Assembly (NCBI RefSeq): GCF_013408295.1
Contig: NZ_JACBYQ010000001.1
Span: forward strand, 682,001 to 746,000
Direction of reading: 5' to 3'
DNA length: 64,000 nt
Origin: Psychromicrobium silvestre
GTDB lineage: Bacteria > Actinomycetota > Actinomycetes > Actinomycetales > Micrococcaceae
The translations under genes and the position numbers were made by a program. A model generated the notes under the pieces. That model was not told where the DNA came from and did no database searches. It saw only the letters and a list, made by a program, of their open reading frames with translations. This document shows, one piece after another, positions 7,728 to 16,745 of this stretch. Within the stretch, counting starts at the first letter, position 1. The number at the start of each line of letters is the position of its first letter.

Positions 7728-8471
7728 ATGGACATTCGAGCCGTTCTATTCGATCTGGACAACACTCTGTTCGACCACCTGACATCTGCCCGTGGTGGCT
7801 TGGAGACTTTCGTTCGGAGTTTCGGGCTTGAACTTACACCGAAACTTACGCATTTGTGGTTTGAGATTGAACAGGCCAACTACGACCGTTTTCTATCAGG
7901 TGAACTCAATTTTCAGGAACAGCGCCGCGAACGACTCCGCCAGTTCCTTCCCTTGATAGAGCATCCTGGTCCGGTTGGGGACACCGAGCTTGACGAAATG
8001 TTCGCCAACTATCTGCAAAGTTATGAGGATGCGTGGGCAGCATTTCCAGATGCGGTACCAACTCTGCAATGTCTGCGAGATTCAGGCATCACCGTTGGCG
8101 TCGTGACCAACGGCAACCACGAGCAACAAGCGATGAAGATCAGTAGGATCGGCATCGAACCACTCTTAGATCTGTTCTCTAGTTCTGAACAAATGGGCCA
8201 CGCCAAACCGGAAAGTTCAGCATTCATCCTGCCCTGCGAGAGCCTGTTCCTCTCCCCAGGCCAAGTACTTTATATCGGAGACAACTTCCGTGTGGATATT
8301 GAAGGGGCACGAGACGCTGGCCTTCAGGCCATGCACCTTGACAGGGAGGGCTCCGATCAGCCAAAAACCCTGCGTAAGCTGACAGACCTCATCCCGCTGT
8401 TGAAGCTCAAAGTGATTGCACCAAGCCTCCAACAATCACATTTCGATCGCCGCCGCACCTTCAACAAGTGA
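7728..8471 (+). CDS. HAD-superfamily hydrolase (YjjG-like) with a foreign tail
   Basis: A 247-residue HAD phosphatase resembling YjjG-type nucleotidases. Motif I is FDLDNTLFD (residues 8-16), motif II VTNGN, motif III the lysine in GHAKPE, and motif IV IGDNFRVD. The gene is probably leaderless: TAGCCT sits six bases before ATG 7728 and there is no Shine-Dalgarno. The final ~15 residues (LQQSHFDRRRTFNK) match the MarR tail at 4731 in DNA and protein, so the normal C-terminus seems to have been replaced by the end of a MarR-type gene. Confidence 0.87.
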   Translation: MDIRAVLFDLDNTLFDHLTSARGGLETFVRSFGLELTPKLTHLWFEIEQANYDRFLSGELNFQEQRRERLRQFLPLIEHPGPVGDTELDEMFANYLQSYEDAWAAFPDAVPTLQCLRDSGITVGVVTNGNHEQQAMKISRIGIEPLLDLFSSSEQMGHAKPESSAFILPCESLFLSPGQVLYIGDNFRVDIEGARDAGLQAMHLDREGSDQPKTLRKLTDLIPLLKLKVIAPSLQQSHFDRRRTFNK

Positions 8472-8476
8472 GGCCG
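8427..8476 (+). repeat. 50-bp repeat, copy B (end of the HAD gene)
   Basis: Copy of 4687-4736 with about ten differences. It covers the last codons of the HAD gene, its stop and GAGGCCG. The convergent methyltransferase gene follows, as its remnant does after copy A. Confidence 0.75.
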
Positions 8477-8491
8477 GGGCTTCCGCAGCTG

Positions 8492-9247
8492 CTAAGCGTC
8501 CTTATGTGCGACGGCGAAATAGGTAACCACAGGTGGGTGAGCTTCGTCGCTCAACTTGAACCCGGAGGCGGCGGGAATCTCCCGGTCTGAAATTCGCCCC
8601 GAGCGACGTTTGAGCACCGTGCTCACCAGGGCTCCAATGGATGCCGGTTCAAAACCAATGATCTTTTCAAGTGAGAGCTCAGCATTTCGTAAGGCCAGCC
8701 GAATAGCCTCCGGATTCCTCAACCGCGAGGCGGCATATCGAGGTGAGGGCATGATCTTGCTGAATGGCAAGCGTTGGAAAGCAAGCAGATAGATGAATTT
8801 TGCAATCACGGTATCGGCGACGGTATCAAGGATTAACCACCCACCCGGAGCAAGAGCTTTCGCCAGCTGACCCATCATCTGATCAAGGTGATCATGGGTT
8901 TCCAAGGTATCGGCGCAATAGACGAGGTCAAAGTCCCCCAAAGAAGGGTCTATTGTGACCGAAGGGGCGACCATGAATCGCGCACCCGGAGTGAGCGATC
9001 GGGCAATCTCGACCGCTTCTTCGGAGGGATCGACCACCGTCGTCTCAAAACCTCGATCGAGAAGAGCCTGCGCAAGCGGCGAATATCCCCCACCCACCAC
9101 CAGCGCACGCCGGGAACTCGACGAGAAATCCCCGAGTAGCTGATCGAGTAAGGCTTCCCGGGCGGGCATGAATGCCAAAGCCCGAACCTGACGCCCATCA
9201 AGGGTATTCGGAGCCTGGGTGTTGAGCTTGAGTTCCTGTTTAGCCAT
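8492..9247 (-). CDS. Class I SAM-dependent methyltransferase
   Basis: A 251-residue methyltransferase of the UbiG/Methyltransf_11 kind. The SAM-binding motif I is ALVVGGGYSPLAQAL, the acidic residue of motif II is in TVVDPSEEAV, and the post-motif region FDLVYCADTLETHDH and LAPGGWLILDT follows. ATG 9247 has GGAG six bases upstream; a TTG at 9259 is less likely. It is divergent from an HxlR-type regulator, which may control it. A decayed relative lies at 4737-4910. The substrate is unknown. Confidence 0.85.
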   Translation of the reverse strand: MAKQELKLNTQAPNTLDGRQVRALAFMPAREALLDQLLGDFSSSSRRALVVGGGYSPLAQALLDRGFETTVVDPSEEAVEIARSLTPGARFMVAPSVTIDPSLGDFDLVYCADTLETHDHLDQMMGQLAKALAPGGWLILDTVADTVIAKFIYLLAFQRLPFSKIMPSPRYAASRLRNPEAIRLALRNAELSLEKIIGFEPASIGALVSTVLKRRSGRISDREIPAASGFKLSDEAHPPVVTYFAVAHKDA

Positions 9248-9339
9248 ATCGGACTCCAAGGTTGCAATCTAGGATCTTCGGCGATAATTGTCAGGCTACT
9301 GTATTGAGTTGCTTAAAGATACTCGTTTTACTAGTAGAC

Positions 9340-9873
9340 ATGACACGAACCCCTCTCGACGAGGTCAGCTGCTCAATTGCCAGGACCGTCAACGTGCTCT
9401 CGGACGCTTGGTCCTGGCTCATCGTCCGGGACACCTACCTCGGTGTGAATCGTTTCGATGATTACGTCGCGGATCTCGGCATAACTAGAAGAGTGCTCAG
9501 CCGGCGGCTGAGCGAACTTGTCGAAGCGCAGATCCTGAAGAAACAGCTTTACGCTTCCGGCCCCGACCGCTTTGACTACCTACTCACCGAGAAAGGCGCC
9601 GAACTTGTCCCGCTTCTCGCCGTCTTGGCGCAGTGGGGTGATCGTTGGGAGCCCAGCCCCGGAGGCCCACCCATTATCTTTGAACATGGAGAATGTGGCC
9701 CCATCCAGGCTGTGGTTGCCTGTAGCTGCTGCGCGGAGGCGCTTAGCGCAGAAAACGTCGCGGCGACGGCGGGGCCGGGCGGCACCGCCGGACCCGGAAC
9801 CGCGCTCATCGGGCGCTTACTTGCCGCTCAGCGAAGCCAAAAAGAAGTTTTTCCTCCCGAACATGGAAGTTAA
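9340..9873 (+). CDS. HxlR-family transcriptional regulator
   Basis: A 177-residue HxlR-type winged-helix regulator. The core pattern IARTVNVLSDAWSWLIVRD, then FDDYVADLGITRRVLSRRL and LTEKGAELVPLL, is diagnostic. A C-terminal CSCC cluster near residues 124-127 could sense redox state or bind metal. ATG 9340 is chosen because the family begins here; the frame is open to 9262. It is divergent from the methyltransferase gene across 92 bases, so it probably regulates that gene and itself. Confidence 0.85.
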   Translation: MTRTPLDEVSCSIARTVNVLSDAWSWLIVRDTYLGVNRFDDYVADLGITRRVLSRRLSELVEAQILKKQLYASGPDRFDYLLTEKGAELVPLLAVLAQWGDRWEPSPGGPPIIFEHGECGPIQAVVACSCCAEALSAENVAATAGPGGTAGPGTALIGRLLAAQRSQKEVFPPEHGS

Positions 9874-10132
9874 TTCACGCCGCTAGCGGACCACCAGGAA
9901 CACCCCCTCGGCAAGTGTGAACAAGAGTTCCTTAAATCGTTGCTAGCTGAGGAGCTCAGGACCGCGGCTGCGCTCTAGCTGATTCCTCAATTCTTCAGAT
10001 GCAAGAGTTCGAAAATAACGACTGGACAGATTCTTATAGAGGCGGGAGGGTGAAATCAGACAGCCGCTCCCTTGGCTAGCCGCAGTCGCAATTATGGGAA
10101 AAGCCCGACAGCTCGGAGAGGTTATCCAGACC

Positions 10133-11548
10133 ATGACCAAGCAAGAGTCATCGCAAGCTAACCTCCGATGGGAACATGACAGCCTGGGAGATCGAGAGGT
10201 TCCCGCCGATGCGTACTGGGGCATTAGCACTCTTCGTGCAATAGAGAACTTTCCTGTGAGCGGACGCACGATCGGGAGTATGCGATCCCTGCTATGGGGC
10301 TTCGGCGCAATAAAGTGCGCTGCCGCCAGGTCCAATGAAAAGCTCGGATTTCTGAAACCAGATCGATCGGCGGCCATTCAGGTGGCCGCCCGCGAAGTTA
10401 TGGAAGGATCCCTCGACGAGCACTTTGTGGTGGACAGAATTCAAGGCGGCGCGGGGACCAGCACCAATATGAATGTGAACGAGGTGATAGCCAACCGCGG
10501 ACTGGAACTGATGGGTCTAACCAAGGGCAACTATTCAGCTTTGCACCCTATTGATGACGTGAACCACAGCCAGTCGACCAACGACACCTATCCAACCGCC
10601 ATCAAAATAGCGCTGCAGCTCGAGCTGACCGTCTTTTGTGCAGAACATGAACGACTCAGCAACGCTTTCGCAGCCAAGGCTGAGGAATTCGCGAGCATCA
10701 TTAAGGTCGGGCGGACTCAACTACAAGACGCCGTACCCATGACGCTGGGCCAGGAGTTCGGAGCCTTCGCCGTGACTCTTCGGGAAGACAGGCATCGCCT
10801 CCTGGAGCTTTTGCCCCATCTCCGCGAGTCCAATCTCGGAGCCACCGCTATTGGCACTGGAATCACCGCCCCGCCTGGCTACCGTGAGTCTATTTTTGAA
10901 GAGCTGAATGCCCTTGCGGGTTTGCAACTCGTCTCTGCGGCTGACCTGGTTGAAGCCACCAGTGACACCGGGGTGTTCATGCTCGTTTCCGGCGTGCTGA
11001 AAAGGGCGTCCGTAAAACTCTCCAAAATCTGCAACGATCTTCGTCTGCTCTCCTCCGGACCACAAACCGGATTTGGCGAAATCTTTTTACCGGCGGTCCA
11101 AGCGGGATCGTCCATAATGCCTGGCAAGGTCAATCCGGTGATCCCGGAAATGGTCAATCAGGTTGCCTTCCGAGTCATCGGCGCTGACGCCACAATAACC
11201 ATGGCTGTCGAAGCTGGGCAGCTTCAGCTCAACGCCTTTGAACCTGTTATTGCCGACGCGCTTCTAGAGTCCCTCGCTTGGCTCACCGCCGCATGCCGTC
11301 AACTACGTACTCATTGCGTCGATGGCATCAGCGCAAACACCCCTGTGCTCCAGAAGCGCATGCTTGAGTCCATCAGTGTTGTCACCGGTCTCGCCCCGCT
11401 CATTGGCTATACAGCAGCTGCAGAATTGGCGAAGGAGGCACTGGCTAACAACAGGACAATCGCAGCGCTCGTGACGGAACGCGGCTTGCTAGACAAACAG
11501 AAATTGAGACAGGCTCTTTCACCCAGCGGTCTGGCTGGCTTGGATTAG
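10133..11548 (+). CDS. aspA: Aspartate ammonia-lyase
   Basis: A 471-residue aspartase/fumarase-superfamily enzyme that splits L-aspartate into fumarate and ammonia. The superfamily signature GSSIMPGKVNPVIPE is intact, as are the early GGAGTSTNMNVNEV and the HPIDDVNHSQSTND active-site region; the length fits bacterial AspA. ATG 10133 follows GGAGAGG; an ATG at 10094 lacks a site. It stands alone and is convergent with the secreted protein gene, with a hairpin between them. Fumarase class II is the alternative, but the HP(I)DDVN spacing favours aspartase. Confidence 0.9.
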   Translation: MTKQESSQANLRWEHDSLGDREVPADAYWGISTLRAIENFPVSGRTIGSMRSLLWGFGAIKCAAARSNEKLGFLKPDRSAAIQVAAREVMEGSLDEHFVVDRIQGGAGTSTNMNVNEVIANRGLELMGLTKGNYSALHPIDDVNHSQSTNDTYPTAIKIALQLELTVFCAEHERLSNAFAAKAEEFASIIKVGRTQLQDAVPMTLGQEFGAFAVTLREDRHRLLELLPHLRESNLGATAIGTGITAPPGYRESIFEELNALAGLQLVSAADLVEATSDTGVFMLVSGVLKRASVKLSKICNDLRLLSSGPQTGFGEIFLPAVQAGSSIMPGKVNPVIPEMVNQVAFRVIGADATITMAVEAGQLQLNAFEPVIADALLESLAWLTAACRQLRTHCVDGISANTPVLQKRMLESISVVTGLAPLIGYTAAAELAKEALANNRTIAALVTERGLLDKQKLRQALSPSGLAGLD

Positions 11549-11702
11549 ACGCCATCCGCATTGCCCCATCCAGAGAGTCTTTCTCAGGGGGGGCACAAAT
11601 CGGACATGATCTCCAGGCTACTAACTTCAAGTCATAGAACGCCCGCAAAAGGAGACTGAGCTGTCAAGCCAAAGGTTGAGGTCCTCGCTGCGGACACAGG
11701 CT

Positions 11703-11746
11703 GGGCTCTGCGGAACGATGATCAAAGAGCATGTTCCACAGAGCCC
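11703..11746. terminator. Bidirectional hairpin between aspA and the secreted protein gene
   Basis: Arms of 14 bp (GGGCTCTGCGGAAC and its near complement) with one mismatch and a 16-base loop. It lies between convergent genes and probably ends both transcripts, although no long T-run follows. Confidence 0.65.
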
Positions 11747-11765
11747 GCTACCATTGCGGCGGTTT

Positions 11766-14366
11766 CTAAGAGCGATAGACCTCAAAGGACCAGAGTGAAT
11801 AACCGTAGCCGGTGGCGCGGGTCGAACCAATCATCCGCACATACCGACCCCAGCCATTCAGACTCTTGAGGTCCTCCACTCCCCCGGCACCGTTGCCCGT
11901 CATGTAGACCGTGGCCCAGTTAGTTCCATCATTAGAGGTCTGGACTTGGTAAGCCTTGGCATAGGCAGACTCCCAACTCAGCTTCACTTCACAGATGGCT
12001 TGAATCGAGCCCAGGTCAACCTGCAACCACTGCGAATCCGAAGGGGCACTCGACCAACGGGTATTTGATTTCCCATCAGTTGCTAGATCCGGAGTGTAGC
12101 TAGTACCCGACTGCACCGAGGAGGCCGTGGTCGGCCGACCTGCTGCAAGATCTGCCGGGGCGTAGACCTCGAATCCCCACAGGGAATAACCGTAGGGGGT
12201 GCCGCGCGTCGTGCCATACATCCGCACATAACGGCCCGTTCCGGTCAGATTCTTCAGGTCCTGCACCCCACCAACTCCGGCGCCCGTGGAATAGATAGTG
12301 CTCCAGTTCACCCCATCATTAGAGGTCTGAATCTGATAGGCCTTGCCATAGGCATACTCCCAACTCAGCTTGACTCGCCCAATAGATTGCACCGAACCGA
12401 GGTCGACCTGTAACCACTGCGGGTCCGCAGAGGCACTGGACCAACGGGTGCTGAGGTTCCCATCAGTGGCCATATTGGCAGTTAATATCTGCCCGGCTTT
12501 CACCTCTGAGGAGGAAGCCGTCGTCGGCTTGCCTAGAGCCAAATCAATGGCAGGCTGCCCAGCCTCCGTGAATGAAAGCGTCTGCTCCGCCCCGGTCCGA
12601 GTGCCGCCCACGGCGTTCCCGGTACCGTTGGTCCAAGCCCTAGTCGGGGTGGTTTCGGAGAGCCTACCCGCCGCGTCTGAGAGCGCAAGCACCAAGCCGC
12701 TATACCTGTTGACCAGGTGATAGCTACCTGTTGCATTGCCGGTAGCCGGGTCGGTATTGGCAACGATGAACCACTGCTGAGTCACCGCTGGAGCACCGCA
12801 GCTCACCGTCGTGATCGGCGCTGCACCCCAGGCACGAGCAGCGGTGGTTCCAGATGCCACCGAAAGAACCCGGCCCGTGGCTGAATTAACGATGGTGTAA
12901 GTACCCTCGCTTGCACCGTAGACGAACTTCCATGAGTCCAATCCAGAACCGGTCGAGCCGGCGGTGGAGGTAGTTGCCGAAGTGACACCCACTGCCGACA
13001 AGACTCTATTGTTGCCAGCACTAATCTGGTAGTTCTTGTTCTGATCCACCGGCAGCACGTTCGCCGGCTGCTCGGGCATCTGGTTCTGCTCAATGGACAT
13101 CGTTGCCTGTCCCCCTGGTTGTCCACCATAGAGGAAATAGGACTGGAAGTTCTTTCCGGTGATGTATGGATTAGTCAGATTGGCCGCATCAAGCATCCAG
13201 CGGTACCAGGACGCCGTCTTGAAGCTTCCGGTATCGCCGATCAGTGACCATTTCTGAGTCACCAGATTGTCGGTAGCGTAAAACTGCTGAGGAGCACCGA
13301 CGTTCTGATCAAGCACTTCGGGTTCACCGATATACAAGCCAAGATAGGCATCGTAGATGATATTCATCGTGTTGAGCGGGGATCTCGATGGCATGGTGCC
13401 AGCCGCTACCTGCTGATCGTTGCTCCCCGGATTTGCCGGGTTGTATTCCTTGTCCACCGGGGTATAGCCGGTCGGATGGGCGGCATCAACCGGGACCATA
13501 TTGCTTTCCTTACCCCCGATGCCCGGTTGCGACCAAGAGCCGTTGTACCACTTGTTCCAGGAACTGGGAGCAAATTTTGCCGACATCGGCGCTCTCGCAA
13601 CGTGCTCGAAGTTATTCCACGCTGTGCCGGAGACTCCAGGCTTCTGGATGGACCGCGAGTTGTAGTAGACGTAGAAGTATCCGGAGGCGGTATCGACATA
13701 GAGTCGTGGATCACCTTCGCCGTAGTAATAGGTCTGCTGCGGGAAGGCTGAGGTGTCATTACGGGTTGTGCTGTAAGGAGAGGTGAGTATGTGCGCCTTG
13801 ATCGTCCAATCCTTGCCTTGATTGGTGGAGACCGCGTAGTCAATTGCGTCGTAGTGCATACCCTCGCCAAAAGGTGACATGGTGAATTCGTTGTGCACCA
13901 GCCCGTACCAATCTCCGGTATCGGGATCGACCCATACTCCCATCAGGTCGCAGTAGTTGCGCTGATCGCTCGCGTTTGCAGGATTCGGGCTGGCCTCGAG
14001 ACCGGTGGGGCTGGTATTGCAGCGAGTAGTGGTGTTCGCGTTATCCGGCATCGAGTTGATCGTGCTGTTATCGGTGGAGGTGTTGAAGTTTCCGCCTGAA
14101 GAGAATCTCCACCACCGCGGATCATTCGGACCGTAGAGCGCAGCTGCAAGCTGGGCGTAGTAGGTACCGTCCTTGTCGATGTAGGAGCCAGCCGGGGTAT
14201 CCCCAGTGTGGGGAATGTCGCTCAGCGCTCCCATGGTGACCTTGTAATTGCTCGCCGGCAGCACGGCACTGGCACTTAGCGGAGCTGTGGCAAGTAGTAG
14301 CCCCGAGGTGAGCGCTAGAGCGCCTCCCAGGGCTACTGATCTACGAATTTTGGATCGATAAGACAT
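11766..14366 (-). CDS. Secreted glycosidase-like protein with ricin-type and two F5/8-type C (CBM32) domains
   Basis: An 866-residue exported protein. A signal peptide occupies about residues 1-33 (basic start, long hydrophobic stretch, ASA). Residues 35-450 form an uncharacterised beta-rich region resembling a propeller glycosidase, with repeats such as GEGDPRLYVDTASGYFYVYY. Residues about 455-600 look like a ricin-type beta-trefoil. Residues 607-737 and 738-866 are two F5/8 type C (discoidin/CBM32) sugar-binding domains, each with ATDG..STRWSS and WLQVDLGS. It probably attacks extracellular or host glycans. ATG 14366 follows AGGAG. Confidence 0.82.
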   Translation of the reverse strand: MSYRSKIRRSVALGGALALTSGLLLATAPLSASAVLPASNYKVTMGALSDIPHTGDTPAGSYIDKDGTYYAQLAAALYGPNDPRWWRFSSGGNFNTSTDNSTINSMPDNANTTTRCNTSPTGLEASPNPANASDQRNYCDLMGVWVDPDTGDWYGLVHNEFTMSPFGEGMHYDAIDYAVSTNQGKDWTIKAHILTSPYSTTRNDTSAFPQQTYYYGEGDPRLYVDTASGYFYVYYNSRSIQKPGVSGTAWNNFEHVARAPMSAKFAPSSWNKWYNGSWSQPGIGGKESNMVPVDAAHPTGYTPVDKEYNPANPGSNDQQVAAGTMPSRSPLNTMNIIYDAYLGLYIGEPEVLDQNVGAPQQFYATDNLVTQKWSLIGDTGSFKTASWYRWMLDAANLTNPYITGKNFQSYFLYGGQPGGQATMSIEQNQMPEQPANVLPVDQNKNYQISAGNNRVLSAVGVTSATTSTAGSTGSGLDSWKFVYGASEGTYTIVNSATGRVLSVASGTTAARAWGAAPITTVSCGAPAVTQQWFIVANTDPATGNATGSYHLVNRYSGLVLALSDAAGRLSETTPTRAWTNGTGNAVGGTRTGAEQTLSFTEAGQPAIDLALGKPTTASSSEVKAGQILTANMATDGNLSTRWSSASADPQWLQVDLGSVQSIGRVKLSWEYAYGKAYQIQTSNDGVNWSTIYSTGAGVGGVQDLKNLTGTGRYVRMYGTTRGTPYGYSLWGFEVYAPADLAAGRPTTASSVQSGTSYTPDLATDGKSNTRWSSAPSDSQWLQVDLGSIQAICEVKLSWESAYAKAYQVQTSNDGTNWATVYMTGNGAGGVEDLKSLNGWGRYVRMIGSTRATGYGYSLWSFEVYRS

Positions 14367-14769
14367 GAGTTCTCCTACTACGGTCAGAATTGCAGCTTCA
14401 TGAAAGAGCTGGGCCGTACCCGGTCGCAGCAATGGATAACTTCACTGCGCGCCACGAAATGGTCCATTTCGGTACTTCTATGTATCCGAACTCCGGATAG
14501 TTGCAGTCGGTCAGTCTGTGACCCGCATCACAGTGAATTGATCGTATTGCTTAATAATGATTAAAGTCAAGGAGAAATAATCATAAGTTTGCACAATTGG
14601 CGGCAAAACTTTACTCCGCGCTGAAGGGTCCCGGCCACCATCCAATATCGACAGTTCAAGGGATGACGGCAAGTAGCGGACCGTAGTTGTCCTCAATGGA
14701 TGCTAATGTCCCGTTCATAGGCATAGGCAATAGCCCAGATTGCCACCGAACCAAGCAGGCAGGGTTGGT
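14367..14769. other. Intergenic region between divergent genes
   Basis: This ~400-base region precedes both the secreted protein gene and a GNAT gene. It includes an AT-rich block at about 14540-14600, a plausible promoter area. No gene, repeat or clear operator was recognised. Confidence 0.5.
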
Positions 14770-15414
14770 ATGAAAACCGAAGTTACCGAATACCTTGAGG
14801 TGAATAAGTTCCGAGTCCTCCCTGCCAACCAGGCATCGTGGGAGGATCTGTTGGCAATTTTCGGCACTGCAGATTATCCCGGCAGGTGTTATTGCCAGCA
14901 CTATAAGACCCGAGACTCACAATGGAAAACGGTTCCTCAGTCCGAGCGTGCTCAGCGATTGCGTGAGCAGAGCGCCTGTGACAATCCAGGCTCCCCGTAT
15001 ACCAGCGGCCTAGTGGCTTATCTCGACGAGGAACCGGTCGGCTGGTGTGCCATCGAACCCCGCACCGCCTACCTCCGTTTGCTTTTGACTCGCACTCCAT
15101 GGACAGGCCGTGATGAGGACAAGACAGATGAGTCGATCTGGTGCGTTACGTGCTTCGTCACCCGCAAGGGTTTCCGTAAACGTGGAGTTACTTATGCCCT
15201 AGCCCGAGCCAGTATCGATTTTGCTAGGAATCGTGGTGCCAGGGCACTCGAGGCGTACACCATGATCACCCATCCTGGTCAGGAGATTACCTGGGGTGAG
15301 CTTCACGTTGGCAGTCGCAATGTATTTGCCGATGCCGGGTTCACCGAAGTAAGCCATCCCAGTCCCCGTCGCTTCGTGATGCGCATCGACTTCACGGATG
15401 CCGAGCAGCTATGA
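14770..15414 (+). CDS. GNAT-family N-acetyltransferase
   Basis: A 214-residue GNAT protein. The acetyl-CoA site is in CFVTRKGFRKRGVTYALARA. Several cysteines (GRCYCQHYK near residue 40 and WCVTC before motif A) are typical of an actinobacterial subgroup. ATG 14770 follows GGCAGGG. It overlaps the next gene as ATGA, so the two are translationally coupled. The acceptor is unknown. Confidence 0.85.
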   Translation: MKTEVTEYLEVNKFRVLPANQASWEDLLAIFGTADYPGRCYCQHYKTRDSQWKTVPQSERAQRLREQSACDNPGSPYTSGLVAYLDEEPVGWCAIEPRTAYLRLLLTRTPWTGRDEDKTDESIWCVTCFVTRKGFRKRGVTYALARASIDFARNRGARALEAYTMITHPGQEITWGELHVGSRNVFADAGFTEVSHPSPRRFVMRIDFTDAEQL

Positions 15415-15950
15415 CCTCTCTGGATGAACAAGGTCGCCCCGAACCACCGTTGGCGGCGGGCGAAGCTGCCACCCTTCTCGGCTTTCTGGACTATCAGCGC
15501 GCCACGTTCACCTGGAAGTGCTCCGGCTTGGATGCTGCGAGCTTGAATGTCACCGCTGCTGCCTCTGCAATGACCCTTGGCGGAATGCTCAAACATCTGG
15601 CCTACGTGGAAGATTACTGGTCTTCCACTTCGCTGCTAGGCATCGCTCCCCTGGCGCCATGGAACGCCGTTGATTGGGACGCTGATCCCGACTGGGAATG
15701 GAATTCGGCTGCCCAGGATGCACCCGAGAAGTTGAGAACACTGTGGCAGACTTCCGTGTCTCGCTCCCGGATCGCCATTAACCAAGCAATAGACGACGGC
15801 GGTCTGAGCCAGCCGGCAAAACGAACCTGGCCGGATGGCCGGGCTCCAAGCCTGAGGTGGATCCTGGTCCACCTCATCGAGGAGTATGCCCGACATAATG
15901 GTCACGCCGATCTGATCAGGGAATCAATCGACGGACTTATTGGAGAATAA
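15411..15950 (+). CDS. DinB/DUF664-family protein (putative mycothiol-dependent enzyme)
   Basis: A 179-residue four-helix DinB-fold protein. Likely metal ligands are His in MLKHLAYVEDYW and the pair in LIEEYARHNGHADLIRE, the normal three-His layout. DUF664 members include mycothiol transferases and thiol-dependent detoxifying enzymes. Its ATG overlaps the stop of the GNAT gene (ATGA), so the two form a coupled pair, perhaps for detoxification. The exact reaction cannot be told. Confidence 0.85.
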   Translation: MTSLDEQGRPEPPLAAGEAATLLGFLDYQRATFTWKCSGLDAASLNVTAAASAMTLGGMLKHLAYVEDYWSSTSLLGIAPLAPWNAVDWDADPDWEWNSAAQDAPEKLRTLWQTSVSRSRIAINQAIDDGGLSQPAKRTWPDGRAPSLRWILVHLIEEYARHNGHADLIRESIDGLIGE

Positions 15951-15976
15951 TCTCATCGCCAAGCTATGAGGGATGC

Positions 15977-16513
15977 TCAGCGCAGGTTCTTGCGATAAAT
16001 ATCCACAGCCACCGCACTAGGCGTCAGGTCTCTTCTGGAGAATTCGAAGCCAAGCCTCCCGGCAACTTTCGCACTAGGGGCGTTATCGGGATGGATCACG
16101 GCGGTCAAATACTCTGTTTCGAGATTTTCGACCGCCCAGTCAAGCCAGCAGCCAGCACCTTCGGCGGCATACCCTTTGCCCTGAGCGCCGCTTTCCAAGA
16201 CGTAGCCAATTTCGAGTTCGTCCCAAAGATCCCAGTAATGCAGTCCGATCCGGCCAATCATTCGAGCGCTGGATTTTTCAAAAACGGCGCTCTGTCCCAC
16301 TCCCCTCTTGCCCCATTCCGCGGCAAACTTCTCCAGTTGTGCCCTAGTCCCCGGCTCATCGAGCGCTGCACCGCCGATGTATCTGGCGACCTCCTCATCC
16401 GAATAAATCCGAACTAAGTCATTCAGGTGTTCGGCTCCCAAAGGACGCATCACTAAGCGACTTGTCTCCAGCACCAATTCCGGCTTCCCTTTTGGCTTGA
16501 TCGCTTCGCTCAT
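15977..16513 (-). CDS. GNAT-family acetyltransferase (RimJ/RimL-like)
   Basis: A 178-residue protein of the Acetyltransf_3 type. It opens with LVLETSRLVMRPL, has YVLESGAQGKGYAAEG as the CoA-binding loop and HPDNAPSAKVAGRLGFEF as motif B. Relatives acetylate protein N-termini or small amines. ATG 16513 follows GGGAGGA; the frame is open upstream but low in complexity. It stands alone. Confidence 0.87.
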   Translation of the reverse strand: MSEAIKPKGKPELVLETSRLVMRPLGAEHLNDLVRIYSDEEVARYIGGAALDEPGTRAQLEKFAAEWGKRGVGQSAVFEKSSARMIGRIGLHYWDLWDELEIGYVLESGAQGKGYAAEGAGCWLDWAVENLETEYLTAVIHPDNAPSAKVAGRLGFEFSRRDLTPSAVAVDIYRKNLR

Positions 16514-16712
16514 GAGTTCATCCTCCCACTCCGCTTCACCCCGTCCCGCCCCACCCCGCTGACTCGAGGTACTCATTGGGGTCAGATGCCAGGCCCCTTC
16601 GGGTACATCGACTCGGTGGGACCTGGTTATAGAAGGCACAAGTTGGGACGGCCTCTGTAGCAGAGCAACAGCAGAGCAACCCTAGACAAACCCTGTATTG
16701 AGGCGTGTAATT

Positions 16713-16732
16713 AATTCATCAATCGATGAATT
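16713..16732. promoter_or_regulatory. Perfect 20-bp inverted repeat upstream of an FAD monooxygenase
   Basis: AATTCATC and GATGAATT flank a four-base spacer. It ends two bases before the GAGGTG ribosome-binding site of the downstream gene, so a bound repressor would block transcription or initiation. No regulator gene lies next to it. Confidence 0.55.
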
Positions 16733-16745
16733 CGAGGTGTTTCGA

